Shown here in pieces: positions 25,973-35,900 of a stretch of DNA of 64,000 bases. The notes under the pieces are model-generated. The model was not told the origin of the DNA. It saw nothing but the letters and a program-made list of their open reading frames with translations, and did not search any database. The stretch covers positions 434,001 through 498,000 of the forward strand of contig JADJTR010000012.1 of the NCBI GenBank assembly GCA_016711085.1. Direction: 5' to 3'. The DNA is from Phyllobacteriaceae bacterium (GTDB lineage Bacteria > Pseudomonadota > Alphaproteobacteria > Rhizobiales > Rhizobiaceae). The stretch's first letter is position 1; every line of letters starts with the position of its first letter. The translations under genes were made by a program, and so were the position numbers.

Positions 25973-26569
25973 GTGGATGACTTCACTACGCGCACCGATC
26001 CGTTTGCGCTGTTCGCCGAGTGGCTGGCCGATGCGGCAAAGAGCGAACCGAACGATCCGAACGCGCTGACCTTCGCCAGCGTCGACGCCGACGGCATGCC
26101 GGACGCCCGCATGGTGCTGCTGAAGGGCTTCGACGCCGACGGCTTCGTCTTCTACACCAATTTCGGCAGCGCCAAGGGCCGCCAGACGCTGGCGAGCAGA
26201 AAGGGCGCGATGGTGTTCCACTGGAAGAGCCTGCGCCGGCAAGTGCGGTTGCGCGGCCCGGTCGAGGCGGTGAGCGACGCCGAAGCCGACGCCTATTTCG
26301 ACACCCGCCCGCTTGGCAGCCGCATCGGCGCCTGGGCGTCCAAGCAGAGCCAGCCGCTCGAAAGCCGCTTCGCCCTGGAAAAGCGCGTCGCCGAATTCAC
26401 CGCCAAATTCGTGCTCGGCCATGTGCCCCGGCCGCAATGGTGGTCGGGATTCCGCCTGAGGCCTGCGTATTTCGAGTTCTGGCACGACCGGCCATTCCGC
26501 CTGCACGACCGCGTCGCGTTCCAACCCGACAATGCGGGCGGTTGGGCGACGACGCGGCTTTATCCCTGA
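25973..26569 (+). CDS. pdxH: Pyridoxamine 5'-phosphate oxidase
   Basis: FMN enzyme making pyridoxal 5'-phosphate from PNP or PMP. Signatures: LTFASVDADGMPDARMVLLKG, FVFYTNFGSAKGRQ, and the C-terminal WWSGFRLRPAYFEFWHDRPFRLHDR. The GTG at 25973 has GAGGAGG eight bases upstream and gives 198 residues, the usual size; a longer frame from 25880 is unconserved. Its stop abuts the stop of the convergent transporter gene. Confidence 0.95.
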   Translation: MDDFTTRTDPFALFAEWLADAAKSEPNDPNALTFASVDADGMPDARMVLLKGFDADGFVFYTNFGSAKGRQTLASRKGAMVFHWKSLRRQVRLRGPVEAVSDAEADAYFDTRPLGSRIGAWASKQSQPLESRFALEKRVAEFTAKFVLGHVPRPQWWSGFRLRPAYFEFWHDRPFRLHDRVAFQPDNAGGWATTRLYP

Positions 26570-28162
26570 TCAGGCCTCGCCGTCGTCCTCAGGGTCCGGC
26601 GCCGAGGCGCCCGGCCCTTCGCCGAAATTCACCGCGATGCGCCACAGGTGATAGGCGACGCGGTCGAGCCATCGCATGGCGTCAAGGCGCAGGATCGCCG
26701 CATCGGTGGCGATGAGGTCGTGCGCCGCCGCTTCAATTGTCGTGGCGCGAAAGGCGTCGCGTTTGCTTAGGTACAGCGCGCGCAGCCTGCCCAGCCGCGC
26801 CGCGTGCGGTGCGAATACATCGGTATCGACGGCCCGGCGGGCCATCGCCGCCAACATTGACGCCATGCGCCGCAATTTTGCATCCTCATCGAGCGCGGCG
26901 ATGCGCGGCCCCTGCCCGAGGCGGTTATGCAAACGCAGCATGTGGTCGAGCGCATGCATGGCGGCGCGATGACGGGCATGGATCCGGCCATCCTGTCCGG
27001 AAGCGCCGATCCTGTCGATATACAGACGCGCCGCCTCCAATGCCGCGCCGACCGGAGCGTAGAGCCCTCGACCCGGAACAGGCGCGCCTCTGTCGAGATA
27101 ATCGGCCAGAAGTTCGGCCTGCGCCATAGCAATGCGTTTCAACGCCATCATCGCCGCGTCGACGGCGGAGGCGGGTTCGGACAATAGTCGTTCGTCGAGT
27201 GCAACCGTCAGCGGCGGTCCGCGTTCAGGCACGAGACGTTCGATCAAGCGCGCAAAATGCCCGGCAAAGGGCAACAGCAACAGCACGCCAGCGACGTTGA
27301 AACCGGTGTGGAAGGCGACGAGGGCGAGAGCGCCGCCATCGCCGGATATCCATCGCGCGAGGTCGAGGAGAGGATCGAGTGCGAGGTAGGCGGCAATTCC
27401 GGTCATAAGGTTCAGCACGACATGGGCGTAGCCGGTGCGGCGCATGGCGGTGGAACCGCCGAGCGTGGCGAGCGCGGCAGAAGCAGTGGTGCCGACATCC
27501 ATGCCGATGACGAGGGCGGCGGCCTGCGGCAGGGCGATGGTCCCGCCATGAAGCGCCACCAGCGCGGCGGCGACGCCGGCGCTCGACGACTGGGTGATCA
27601 CGGTCATCGCCGCGCCGATCGCCATCAGCATCGCCCGGCCGGTCCAGCCGTCATCGGGAAGCGAGTCCGGCGTGACCAGCCCCTCAAGGCCGGCAAGCCC
27701 GTCTTTCAGCGTCCCCAGCCCCATGAACAGGAGGCCGAATCCGGCAAGCGCGAAGCCGGCTTGGGCAAGTTTGCCGCGCCCATAGCGGCGCAGCAGGGCC
27801 CCGGCGAACACCGCCGGCAGCATCGCCGTCTGCAGATCGAACTTGAAGCCGAGCACCGCCACCAGCCAGCCGGTGACCGTGGTGCCGACATTGGCGCCGA
27901 AGATGACGCCGAGCGCCTGAAGGAAGGTGAGCACGCCGCCGCCGACGAGGCCGACGGTCGTCACAGTGACGGCGGTCGACGATTGCATCGCCGCCGTGAT
28001 CGCCGCGCCGGTCAGCGCGCCAGTGAAGGCGTTGCGGGTGAAGCGCGACAGGACGCGGCGGAGCGAATCGCCGGCAAGCGCACGCAGGCCTTCGGTCATG
28101 ATGGTCATGCCGAGAAGGATCAGTCCGATGCCGCCGAACGCCGCCAGAATTGTCCCCGTCAT
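26570..28162 (-). CDS. Na/Pi cotransporter (NptA-like) with PhoU-type tail
   Basis: Membrane protein of 530 residues with the inverted repeat typical of PF02690: QSSTA at 60-64 and QSSSA at 191-195, each following a hydrophobic hairpin. Residues from about 340 on are cytosolic and helical, like a PhoU domain. It probably moves phosphate with sodium, either in or out. No pho box was detected. Convergent with pdxH and upstream of nothing obvious on its strand. Confidence 0.9.
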   Translation of the reverse strand: MTGTILAAFGGIGLILLGMTIMTEGLRALAGDSLRRVLSRFTRNAFTGALTGAAITAAMQSSTAVTVTTVGLVGGGVLTFLQALGVIFGANVGTTVTGWLVAVLGFKFDLQTAMLPAVFAGALLRRYGRGKLAQAGFALAGFGLLFMGLGTLKDGLAGLEGLVTPDSLPDDGWTGRAMLMAIGAAMTVITQSSSAGVAAALVALHGGTIALPQAAALVIGMDVGTTASAALATLGGSTAMRRTGYAHVVLNLMTGIAAYLALDPLLDLARWISGDGGALALVAFHTGFNVAGVLLLLPFAGHFARLIERLVPERGPPLTVALDERLLSEPASAVDAAMMALKRIAMAQAELLADYLDRGAPVPGRGLYAPVGAALEAARLYIDRIGASGQDGRIHARHRAAMHALDHMLRLHNRLGQGPRIAALDEDAKLRRMASMLAAMARRAVDTDVFAPHAARLGRLRALYLSKRDAFRATTIEAAAHDLIATDAAILRLDAMRWLDRVAYHLWRIAVNFGEGPGASAPDPEDDGEA

Positions 28163-28203
28163 CGGAGGACCATTTCACCGGGCAGGCGCGAATTCAACGG
28201 CTT

Positions 28204-28959
28204 TCAGGTCTTGCCCCGGCTCATGAAAGCCATGAAGGCCTGGCGCGCTTCATCCGAGCTCAGTCGCTGGCGGAAGGCTTTGCCCTCCGCCTCGATGCGG
28301 GCGACGATATCGTCGCGGTCGCCGCGCATGAAATCGCGGGCGAGCTTCAGCGCCTCGGGCGGCTTGGCGGCGAGGCGTTCGGCAAGAGCCAAGGCTGCGG
28401 CTTCGAGACCGTCCTCGGGAATGACATCATGGATCAGGCCGGCCGCCTTCGCCGGCCCGGCCGGCATTCCCTCACCCAGGCCAAGCAAGGCAAAGGCGCG
28501 TTGGTGGCCGAGCAGGCGCGGCGCGATCAGGCTGGAGCCAGCCTCCGGCACGAGGCCGAGATCGACGAAGGGCGTGGAAAACACCGTGCGCGGCGTCGCC
28601 AGCGTCAGATCGGCGTGGAGATGGATGGTCGTGCCGATGCCGACGGCGATGCCATCGGCGGCGGTGACCAGCGGCTTCGCCAGCGTCGCCAGCGCCATGA
28701 GAAAATCGAAGACTTCCGTGCCGCCGTCTCCGCCCATGGCCACCGCCATGAAATCGGCAATGTCGTTGCCGGCCGAAAAGGCGCCGGGGACGCCGAGGAT
28801 CAGATGGCAGCGAACGCCCGCATCGTCGTCGCCCGAAATCAGCGCGGCCGCCATCGCCGCATACATGGCGCGGGTTATGGCGTTCTTCTTTTCCGGCCGG
28901 TTCATGCGGATAGCCTGCACCGCGCCCTTGCGTTCGACGAGGATGTGACTGGCGCTCAT
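28204..28959 (-). CDS. Enoyl-CoA hydratase/isomerase (crotonase family)
   Basis: A 251-residue crotonase-fold protein. The oxyanion-hole loop is GAFSAGNDIADF, and the second helix has GLVPEAGSS with the Glu used by isomerases; the first Glu of hydratases is replaced by IGTT. This fits an enoyl-CoA isomerase or a PaaG-like protein more than a classical hydratase. Its ATG overlaps the stop of the acyl-CoA dehydrogenase gene, so the pair is coupled in fatty acid degradation. Confidence 0.9.
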   Translation of the reverse strand: MSASHILVERKGAVQAIRMNRPEKKNAITRAMYAAMAAALISGDDDAGVRCHLILGVPGAFSAGNDIADFMAVAMGGDGGTEVFDFLMALATLAKPLVTAADGIAVGIGTTIHLHADLTLATPRTVFSTPFVDLGLVPEAGSSLIAPRLLGHQRAFALLGLGEGMPAGPAKAAGLIHDVIPEDGLEAAALALAERLAAKPPEALKLARDFMRGDRDDIVARIEAEGKAFRQRLSSDEARQAFMAFMSRGKT

Positions 28960-30710
28960 GCGGCGAACTCCGGCGTAAGCGCGGAAAGGCTTGCCGCGCC
29001 GTTGACGACGCGGTCCCTCAACGCCGCGGTCTCTGACAGCAGGTTCTCGGCAATGAAGCGGGAGAGCGCAATGCGATTGTCTTCCCCGCTCGCCGCCGCG
29101 CCGCGCGCGACCAGCGTCGCGCCAAGCGCGAGGGAAAACAGACGCAGATAGGGCGTCGCGCCGGCGAGCGCCTCCTCCATCCGCCCGGCGGCGAGCGCAT
29201 CGAGCAGGAAGGCGGTGGCGCTTTCCAGATCGGCGAGCGCGGCAGCAAGGCGCGCCGGAGCCGAGCCTAGACCGGGATGATCGAGGCCGGCGATGATGTC
29301 GCCCATTTCCGCGAACAGGCCGCGCACATGGTCGCCGCCCGACAACGGCAGCTTGCGGGTGACCAGATCGATCGCCTGGATGCCGTTGGTTCCCTCGTAG
29401 ATCGGGGCGATGCGGGCGTCGCGGTAGAGCATCGCCGCGCCGGTTTCCTCGATGAAACCCATGCCGCCATGAACCTGCAGGCCGACCGAGGCGGCCTCGA
29501 CTCCGATATCGGTGGAGAACGCCTTGGCAAGCGGGGTGAGCAGCGCGGCGCGTTCGCGCCAATGGGTTCCGCCGCCGCCATGATCGCGGTCGATGGCGAA
29601 AGCGCAGGAATAGCACAGCGCCCGGGCGATCGCGGTCAGCCCACGCATGGTCGCCAGATTGCGGCGCACGTCGGCGTGATCGACGATGGCGCTCATGCCG
29701 GCGCCGGCCGCGCCGGCGGCGCGGCCCTGCTTGCGTTCGCGGGCGTAGGCGAGCGCTTTCTGGTACGCCGCCTCGGCCACCGCGACGCCCTGTATGCCGA
29801 TGGCGAGACGGGCGTTGTTCATCATGGTGAACATGCAGGCGAGACCGCGATTTTCCTCGCCGACGAGCCAGCCGACAGCGCCCGGTTCGTCGCCGAATTT
29901 GCCGTCGCCGAAAATCATGACGCAGGTTGGCGAGCCGTGAATGCCGAGCTTGTGTTCAAGCGAGGAGCAGAAGACGTCGTTGCGATCGCCGAGCGAGCCA
30001 TCGGCATTCACGAGGAACTTCGGCGCCAGGAACAGCGAAATGCCCTTCACGCCGGGAGGCGCATCGGGTAGGCGGGCAAGGACCAGATGGACGATGTTGT
30101 CGGTCCAGTCGTGCTCGCCATAGGTGATGAAAATCTTCTGGCCGAAAATGCGGTAGGTCCCGTCGGCGCGCGGTTCGGCGCGCGATTTGAGCGCCGCCAG
30201 ATCGGTGCCGGCCTGCGGCTCGGTCAAATTCATCGTCCCCATCCATTCGCCGGAGACAAGCTTTTCCAGATAGGCGGCCTTCAACTCGGCGCTGGCATGC
30301 TTGTCCAGCGCCTCGGCCGCGCCCATGGTCAGCGTCGGGCCGACGCCGAACGCCATGGCGCCGGAATTCCACATCTCCAGGGCGGCGATCGACAGAACCG
30401 TCGGCAGCCCCTGCCCGCCGAAATCGACCGGGCCGGCGAGCGCGGCCCAGCCGGCGTCGATCCATTTGCGGTAAAGATCGCGCCAACCGGGCGGAGTGAC
30501 GACGGCGCCGTCGACGAGTTTCGCCCCGACCGTGTCGCCGATCTTGCGCAGCGGCGCGATTTCGTCGGTGGCGAAACGTCCCGCCTCCCCCAGCACCGCG
30601 TCGAGGACATCCTCGGTCAGATCGCCGAAATCGCCGGCGTCGAGCGCCGCATTGACGCCGGCGACGTGTTTCAGTGCATGGGCGATGTCGGCGACGGGTG
30701 CGCGGTACAT
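28956..30710 (-). CDS. Acyl-CoA dehydrogenase
   Basis: FAD enzyme that makes trans-2-enoyl-CoA. The 584-residue size, N-terminal extension and C-terminal domain match the AcdA/DmdC group acting on long or sulfur-containing acyl-CoAs. Seen: MNLTEPQAGTDLAALKSRA (FAD and substrate), HKLGIHGSPTCVM, QVHGGMGFIEE and the catalytic Glu in APIYEGTNGIQAIDL. DmdC acts on methylmercaptopropionyl-CoA, but nothing here tells that substrate from simple fatty acyl chains. Confidence 0.93.
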   Translation of the reverse strand: MYRAPVADIAHALKHVAGVNAALDAGDFGDLTEDVLDAVLGEAGRFATDEIAPLRKIGDTVGAKLVDGAVVTPPGWRDLYRKWIDAGWAALAGPVDFGGQGLPTVLSIAALEMWNSGAMAFGVGPTLTMGAAEALDKHASAELKAAYLEKLVSGEWMGTMNLTEPQAGTDLAALKSRAEPRADGTYRIFGQKIFITYGEHDWTDNIVHLVLARLPDAPPGVKGISLFLAPKFLVNADGSLGDRNDVFCSSLEHKLGIHGSPTCVMIFGDGKFGDEPGAVGWLVGEENRGLACMFTMMNNARLAIGIQGVAVAEAAYQKALAYARERKQGRAAGAAGAGMSAIVDHADVRRNLATMRGLTAIARALCYSCAFAIDRDHGGGGTHWRERAALLTPLAKAFSTDIGVEAASVGLQVHGGMGFIEETGAAMLYRDARIAPIYEGTNGIQAIDLVTRKLPLSGGDHVRGLFAEMGDIIAGLDHPGLGSAPARLAAALADLESATAFLLDALAAGRMEEALAGATPYLRLFSLALGATLVARGAAASGEDNRIALSRFIAENLLSETAALRDRVVNGAASLSALTPEFAA

Positions 30711-30859
30711 GGTTTTCCTCCGAAAACGGCCGTTTGCGCCTGTTTATGGACGAGCGGTCGGCCTTTCAACACGGGCGATGACAGCGGCGAAAATAATCCG
30801 GTCGTCGTTCGTTAACCCTGTTGGGCCATTCTCTGACCCGATTGTCGAGGGGACGGATC

Positions 30860-31940
30860 ATGGTTTTTCCGGTTTGGCGCCTGGCTGGCGTCGCGATTGG
30901 CTGCGTTCTAACGCTGATTCCGGCAGCTTCCGCTTCCGATTTTTCCCGTCCCTGGCAGCGCGCCGACCGCGCGCTGGTGCTCGACGCCTACGAATACACC
31001 GAAATCGACTGGAGCAAACTCGCTGCCGACAAACGCGTCGCCGGCTTCATCAACAAGGCGTCCGACGGCTTGCCGCCGTCCTATGCCTGTTCGGGCGGCG
31101 AAACCGAATTGCGCCTGTGCAAGGCGCTGTGGAAACGCTACGCCGTGGCGCGCGAGCTCTACCACACGCGGCGCGCGCTGGCCGGCGCGCTCCATCTCGA
31201 ATGGGGCGCCTATCATCTGGCGCGGCCCGGCAATCCGATCGATCAGGCCAATCATTTCATCGATTTCGCCGAACCGGGTCCTGACGATCTGATCGCGCTC
31301 GATCTGGAGGGCGACGATCCGGCGCAATGGATGAGTTTCGCCGACGCCGAGATTTTTGTCGGCCACATCCATCGGCGCATCGGGCGCTATCCGCTGCTCT
31401 ACACCAACGGGTCGACGGCGAAAAAGATCGCCGCGCAGGCGCATCTCTATCCGACGCTGGCGCGCCTGAAACTGTGGTACGCCCGCTATCAGCCCGAGAT
31501 TGCCGGCCATTTCCCGACCGGCGCTTGGGCGAACTATGCGCTGTGGCAGTTCGCCTCCAACGTCAATTGCGGGCCGCGGCATTGCCCGGTGCGCATCGCC
31601 GGGGCCGGGCACGATATCGACGTCAATGTCGCGCCGATGGACGCGGCGGCGTTGCGTAAGGTCTGGCCGTTCGATGGACTGATCGAGGGCGACGCGCTTC
31701 TCGCCGCCCGCGTGCCGCTGCCGATGGACCCGGTGCGCGACGCCGTCACGCCGGTCGAGATCGCCTGGGCGCCGGTGATCCAGGCGACGGCGGCCCAGGC
31801 GCTGGAGCACGCGCTGACGACTGCCGGAGACCGCTATCCCGATCGCAACGAGACAAGCGAAACGACATTGGCAATAGCCGATATCGATCCGATCGTCACC
31901 GGATCGACGGATCAGGACTTTCAACCGGTGCGGCGGCGCT

Positions 31941-31951
<11 letters not shown>
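30860..31951 (+). CDS. Secreted glycoside hydrolase family 25 lysozyme
   Basis: Muramidase that cuts peptidoglycan. Signal peptide 1-26, then a GH25 barrel: VLDAYEYTEIDWSKL, GFINKASDG, AYHLARPGNPIDQANHF and the catalytic pair D148 and E150 in ALDLEGDD. Residues after about 270 form a low-complexity tail (PIVTGSTDQDFQPVRRRF). Start at 30860 follows GAGGGGA. It overlaps the convergent purD by 11 bp. May act in cell-wall turnover. Confidence 0.88.
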
Positions 31952-33221
<1,270 letters not shown>

Positions 33222-33291
33222 GCGAGTCCCCCCGCCTTGCTTCTTGGATGGTCCGGTACGGGGGGCGGCGGCGCGGGTCAAGGGCGACGCG

Positions 33292-33660
33292 TCAATCGCA
33301 ACGCACCCAGGTTTCGTGCGTCTTGTCGGAGCGCTTGCCGGTCGGTCCGACGTAGAGGAAGACCAGATGAGCCTCGCCGGGTGAACGGCAGGTCAGGCGG
33401 AAAACGAATTGCGCCGGTGCGCCGAGCAGCCCGGTGGTGTTCTCGCGATAACCGAGCGCGGCGACCTCGACCAGGTTGAGGCCGCTCGACGCCGCCTCAT
33501 CGAGACGCCAAGTATAACCGGTCGACGGGTTGCCCTCGAGTTCGAACTCCCAGGAATTGCCGGTTTTCACCGTCCGTTTTCCGGCAAACGCCGGAAAGGC
33601 GACGAAGCCCACGATCGCAAAGAAGACGGCGCGGCGGTTCGGGAAACGAGTTCCAAACAT
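33292..33660 (-). CDS. Chagasin-family cysteine protease inhibitor (I42)
   Basis: Secreted 122-residue protein with a signal peptide (1-26) and the chagasin Ig-like fold. The inhibitory L4-type loop is clear: NPSTGYTW at 44-51. A second loop, GLLGAPAQFVFR, matches the GxxG element. Such proteins block papain-type proteases; in bacteria they may protect against host or own enzymes. No papain-like gene is near. An extra Cys pair (TCRSP and VRCD) could form a disulfide. Confidence 0.85.
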   Translation of the reverse strand: MFGTRFPNRRAVFFAIVGFVAFPAFAGKRTVKTGNSWEFELEGNPSTGYTWRLDEAASSGLNLVEVAALGYRENTTGLLGAPAQFVFRLTCRSPGEAHLVFLYVGPTGKRSDKTHETWVRCD

Positions 33661-33791
33661 GGAATTCCTCCTTCCATGGATTCAAAAGTCTACGCAGCCA
33701 CAGCGCCGCCGCCTTGATCCGGCGCAGGTCGCGTTGCTTTCGGGATGGGCCTGCCCTACACGGCTTCATCCAGATATTGAAGGAGCATTCC

Positions 33792-34142
33792 ATGACCATC
33801 ACCCGCATCGGCGTCGGTCCGCGCATGAGCCAGGCGGTCGTTCACGCCGGCAAGGTCCATACCGCCGGCGTCGTCGCCGATTCGGCCGCCGGCAAGGGCG
33901 TAACCGAGCAGACGGCCGATATCCTGGCGCAGATCGACGCGCTGCTGGCTCAAGCAGGCTCGGACAAGACGAAAATCATCAAGGCCAATATCTGGATCAC
34001 CGACATGGGCCGCTTCGCCGAGATGAACGCGGCGTGGGACGTTTGGGTTCCGCGGGGCCATACGCCGGCCCGCGCCACCGTGGAAAGCCGGCTTGCCGGC
34101 CCGCAATACGCCGTCGAGATCATGGTCGAAGCCGCGGTCTGA
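33792..34142 (+). CDS. RidA family protein (YjgF/YER057c/UK114)
   Basis: Trimeric deaminase family that hydrolyses reactive enamine/imine intermediates formed by PLP enzymes. The 116 residues show the core QTADILAQIDALLAQAGSDK, IWITDMGRFAEMNAAW, and the signature ending PARATVESRLAGPQYAVEIM with the Arg used in RidA catalysis. AGGAGC precedes the start. It lies 14 bp before ubiA, so the two may be cotranscribed without an obvious functional link. Confidence 0.93.
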   Translation: MTITRIGVGPRMSQAVVHAGKVHTAGVVADSAAGKGVTEQTADILAQIDALLAQAGSDKTKIIKANIWITDMGRFAEMNAAWDVWVPRGHTPARATVESRLAGPQYAVEIMVEAAV

Positions 34143-34156
34143 GTTGAGATTCGACC

Positions 34157-35140
34157 ATGGACACCATCCAGTCGAACCGGGAGCAAGGGCGGGTCGCCGA
34201 CGCGCCGTCCGGCCATTGGGTCTACCGGCTGCTGCCTCGCGGCATGTGGCCCTACGCCCAGCTCGCCCGCTGGGACCGGCCGATCGGCTGGCAATTGCTG
34301 ATGTGGCCATGCTGGTGGTCGGCGGCGCTGGTTTCGGGCGCCGGCGCCGATGCGACGACGCCGTGGATGGCGGCGCTGCCGTCGCTTCCGCATCTCGTCC
34401 TGTTCACGCTCGGCGCCATCGCCATGCGCGGAGCCGGCTGTACGTGGAACGATCTGGTCGACGCCGAAATCGACGCCAAAGTGGAACGCACCCGCTCGCG
34501 GCCGTTGCCGTCCGGTCAGGTCAGCCGCAAACAAGCCTATGGTTTTCTTGGCGCGCAGGCGATGGCGGGCCTTGTGGCGCTGCTGCAATTCAATGGTTTC
34601 ACGGTGCTGCTCGGGGCGTCGTCGCTCGCGGTCGTCGCCGTCTATCCGTTCATGAAGCGCGTGACGTGGTGGCCGCAATTCGTGCTCGGCCTCGCCTTTT
34701 CCTGGGGCGCGCTGATGGGCTGGGCGGCGGCGAAGGGCGAACTCGCCGCGCCGGCGATCATCCTCTACGCCGGATCGATTCTGTGGGTGATCGGCTACGA
34801 CACGATCTACGCCCATCAGGACAAGGAAGACGACGCGCTGGTCGGCGTGCATTCCACCGCGCGGCTGTTTGACGCCAACACCAAATACTGGCTGGCCGGG
34901 CTTTATGGCGGGGCGCTGGCGCTGTTCGCCATCGCCTTCGCGCTGGCCAAGGTTCCCGCCCCGGCGCTTGCCGGTCTGGTGGCGGCGGGAGTCCACATGG
35001 CGCGCCAGATCCGCACGCTCGACATCGACAACGCCGACCAGTGCCTGAAACTGTTCAAATCCAACGCGATCGTCGGCTGGCTGATCTTCCTCGGCCTGGT
35101 CGCCGGCGGTTTGTGGCCGGCGCTCAAGACGCTGTTGTGA
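34157..35140 (+). CDS. ubiA: 4-hydroxybenzoate polyprenyltransferase
   Basis: Membrane enzyme that joins the polyprenyl tail to 4-hydroxybenzoate in ubiquinone synthesis. First Asp motif WNDLVDAEIDAKVERTRSRP (98-117), second YDTIYAHQDKEDDALVG. The 327 residues with about eight to nine membrane helices fit. The tail substrate would come from the polyprenyl synthase encoded at 48.6 kb, and the quinone feeds the respiratory chain that ends in the oxidase at the window start. Confidence 0.95.
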   Translation: MDTIQSNREQGRVADAPSGHWVYRLLPRGMWPYAQLARWDRPIGWQLLMWPCWWSAALVSGAGADATTPWMAALPSLPHLVLFTLGAIAMRGAGCTWNDLVDAEIDAKVERTRSRPLPSGQVSRKQAYGFLGAQAMAGLVALLQFNGFTVLLGASSLAVVAVYPFMKRVTWWPQFVLGLAFSWGALMGWAAAKGELAAPAIILYAGSILWVIGYDTIYAHQDKEDDALVGVHSTARLFDANTKYWLAGLYGGALALFAIAFALAKVPAPALAGLVAAGVHMARQIRTLDIDNADQCLKLFKSNAIVGWLIFLGLVAGGLWPALKTLL

Positions 35141-35146
35141 AGGCGA

Positions 35147-35710
35147 TCAGTCCCGGGCGATGATTTCCTCGCCGGAGACGACCAGGCGCAATCCCAGGTC
35201 TCCGCCGCGACGGCGGGCGAGGAAGCGGGCGCGGCGCTTCGGCGCGGCGCGCCCCTTGCGGCGTTCGATCGGGGTTGTGGCGCGAACCTTGCCAATGGCC
35301 GAATCGAGCGGACGGGCGACGCCATCGGCCTCGACCAGCAGCATCGGCAACTGGGCCGCCTTGGCCCAGCCGCGCCAATCGGCGGCGATGTCGTCAAGGT
35401 TTTCGGCGACAAGCAGCGGCACGCACAATTGCGGATCGGCGTGGTGAAGTTCGAGCGTGGCTGTCACGTTGCCGAAATCGTCTTCGATGGCGCGCGCCGC
35501 GACGCCGGCGAAAGCGCGGAACGGCAGCACCAGCGATACGTCCAGGCCGGATTTCGCCAGGGTCCGGCGCAAACGCGCGCCGCGATGATCGACCATGATG
35601 TCGACCTCGCCCTGGTCGTCGCGACCGGCGTAGGTGACAGCCTGGGGCAGGCGGAACGGGTCGAGCCGCATCGCGGCGCCCGCCCAGACGGGCTTCAGCG
35701 CGGTGTTCAT
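35147..35710 (-). CDS. DUF6101 protein
   Basis: A 187-residue soluble protein of a family seen mainly in Hyphomicrobiales. Conserved-looking parts are MRLDPFRLPQAVTYAGRDD-like N-terminus, GARLRRTLAKSGLDVSL and a basic C-terminal stretch (IERRKGRAAPKRRARFLARRRGGD). No catalytic motif is visible; the basic tail may bind nucleic acid. An in-frame start at 35791 is possible but weaker. Convergent with ubiA. Confidence 0.75.
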   Translation of the reverse strand: MNTALKPVWAGAAMRLDPFRLPQAVTYAGRDDQGEVDIMVDHRGARLRRTLAKSGLDVSLVLPFRAFAGVAARAIEDDFGNVTATLELHHADPQLCVPLLVAENLDDIAADWRGWAKAAQLPMLLVEADGVARPLDSAIGKVRATTPIERRKGRAAPKRRARFLARRRGGDLGLRLVVSGEEIIARD

Positions 35711-35900
35711 GTCTTCGCATTCCCTGTCAACTTCGAGAGCCGGTTTCCGGTCTTCCCGCGGGCCGTTTTGTGGCCTCATTGACAGGGACATTACGCCGCG
35801 AACCTTGCCGCCGCGCTTAATGGAGAGGGTTAAGTTTGCCTGACCGCCGCCAATGGTTAGCGGAAAGAGACCGACGCATTAGGCAATTGTGAACAAAGCT

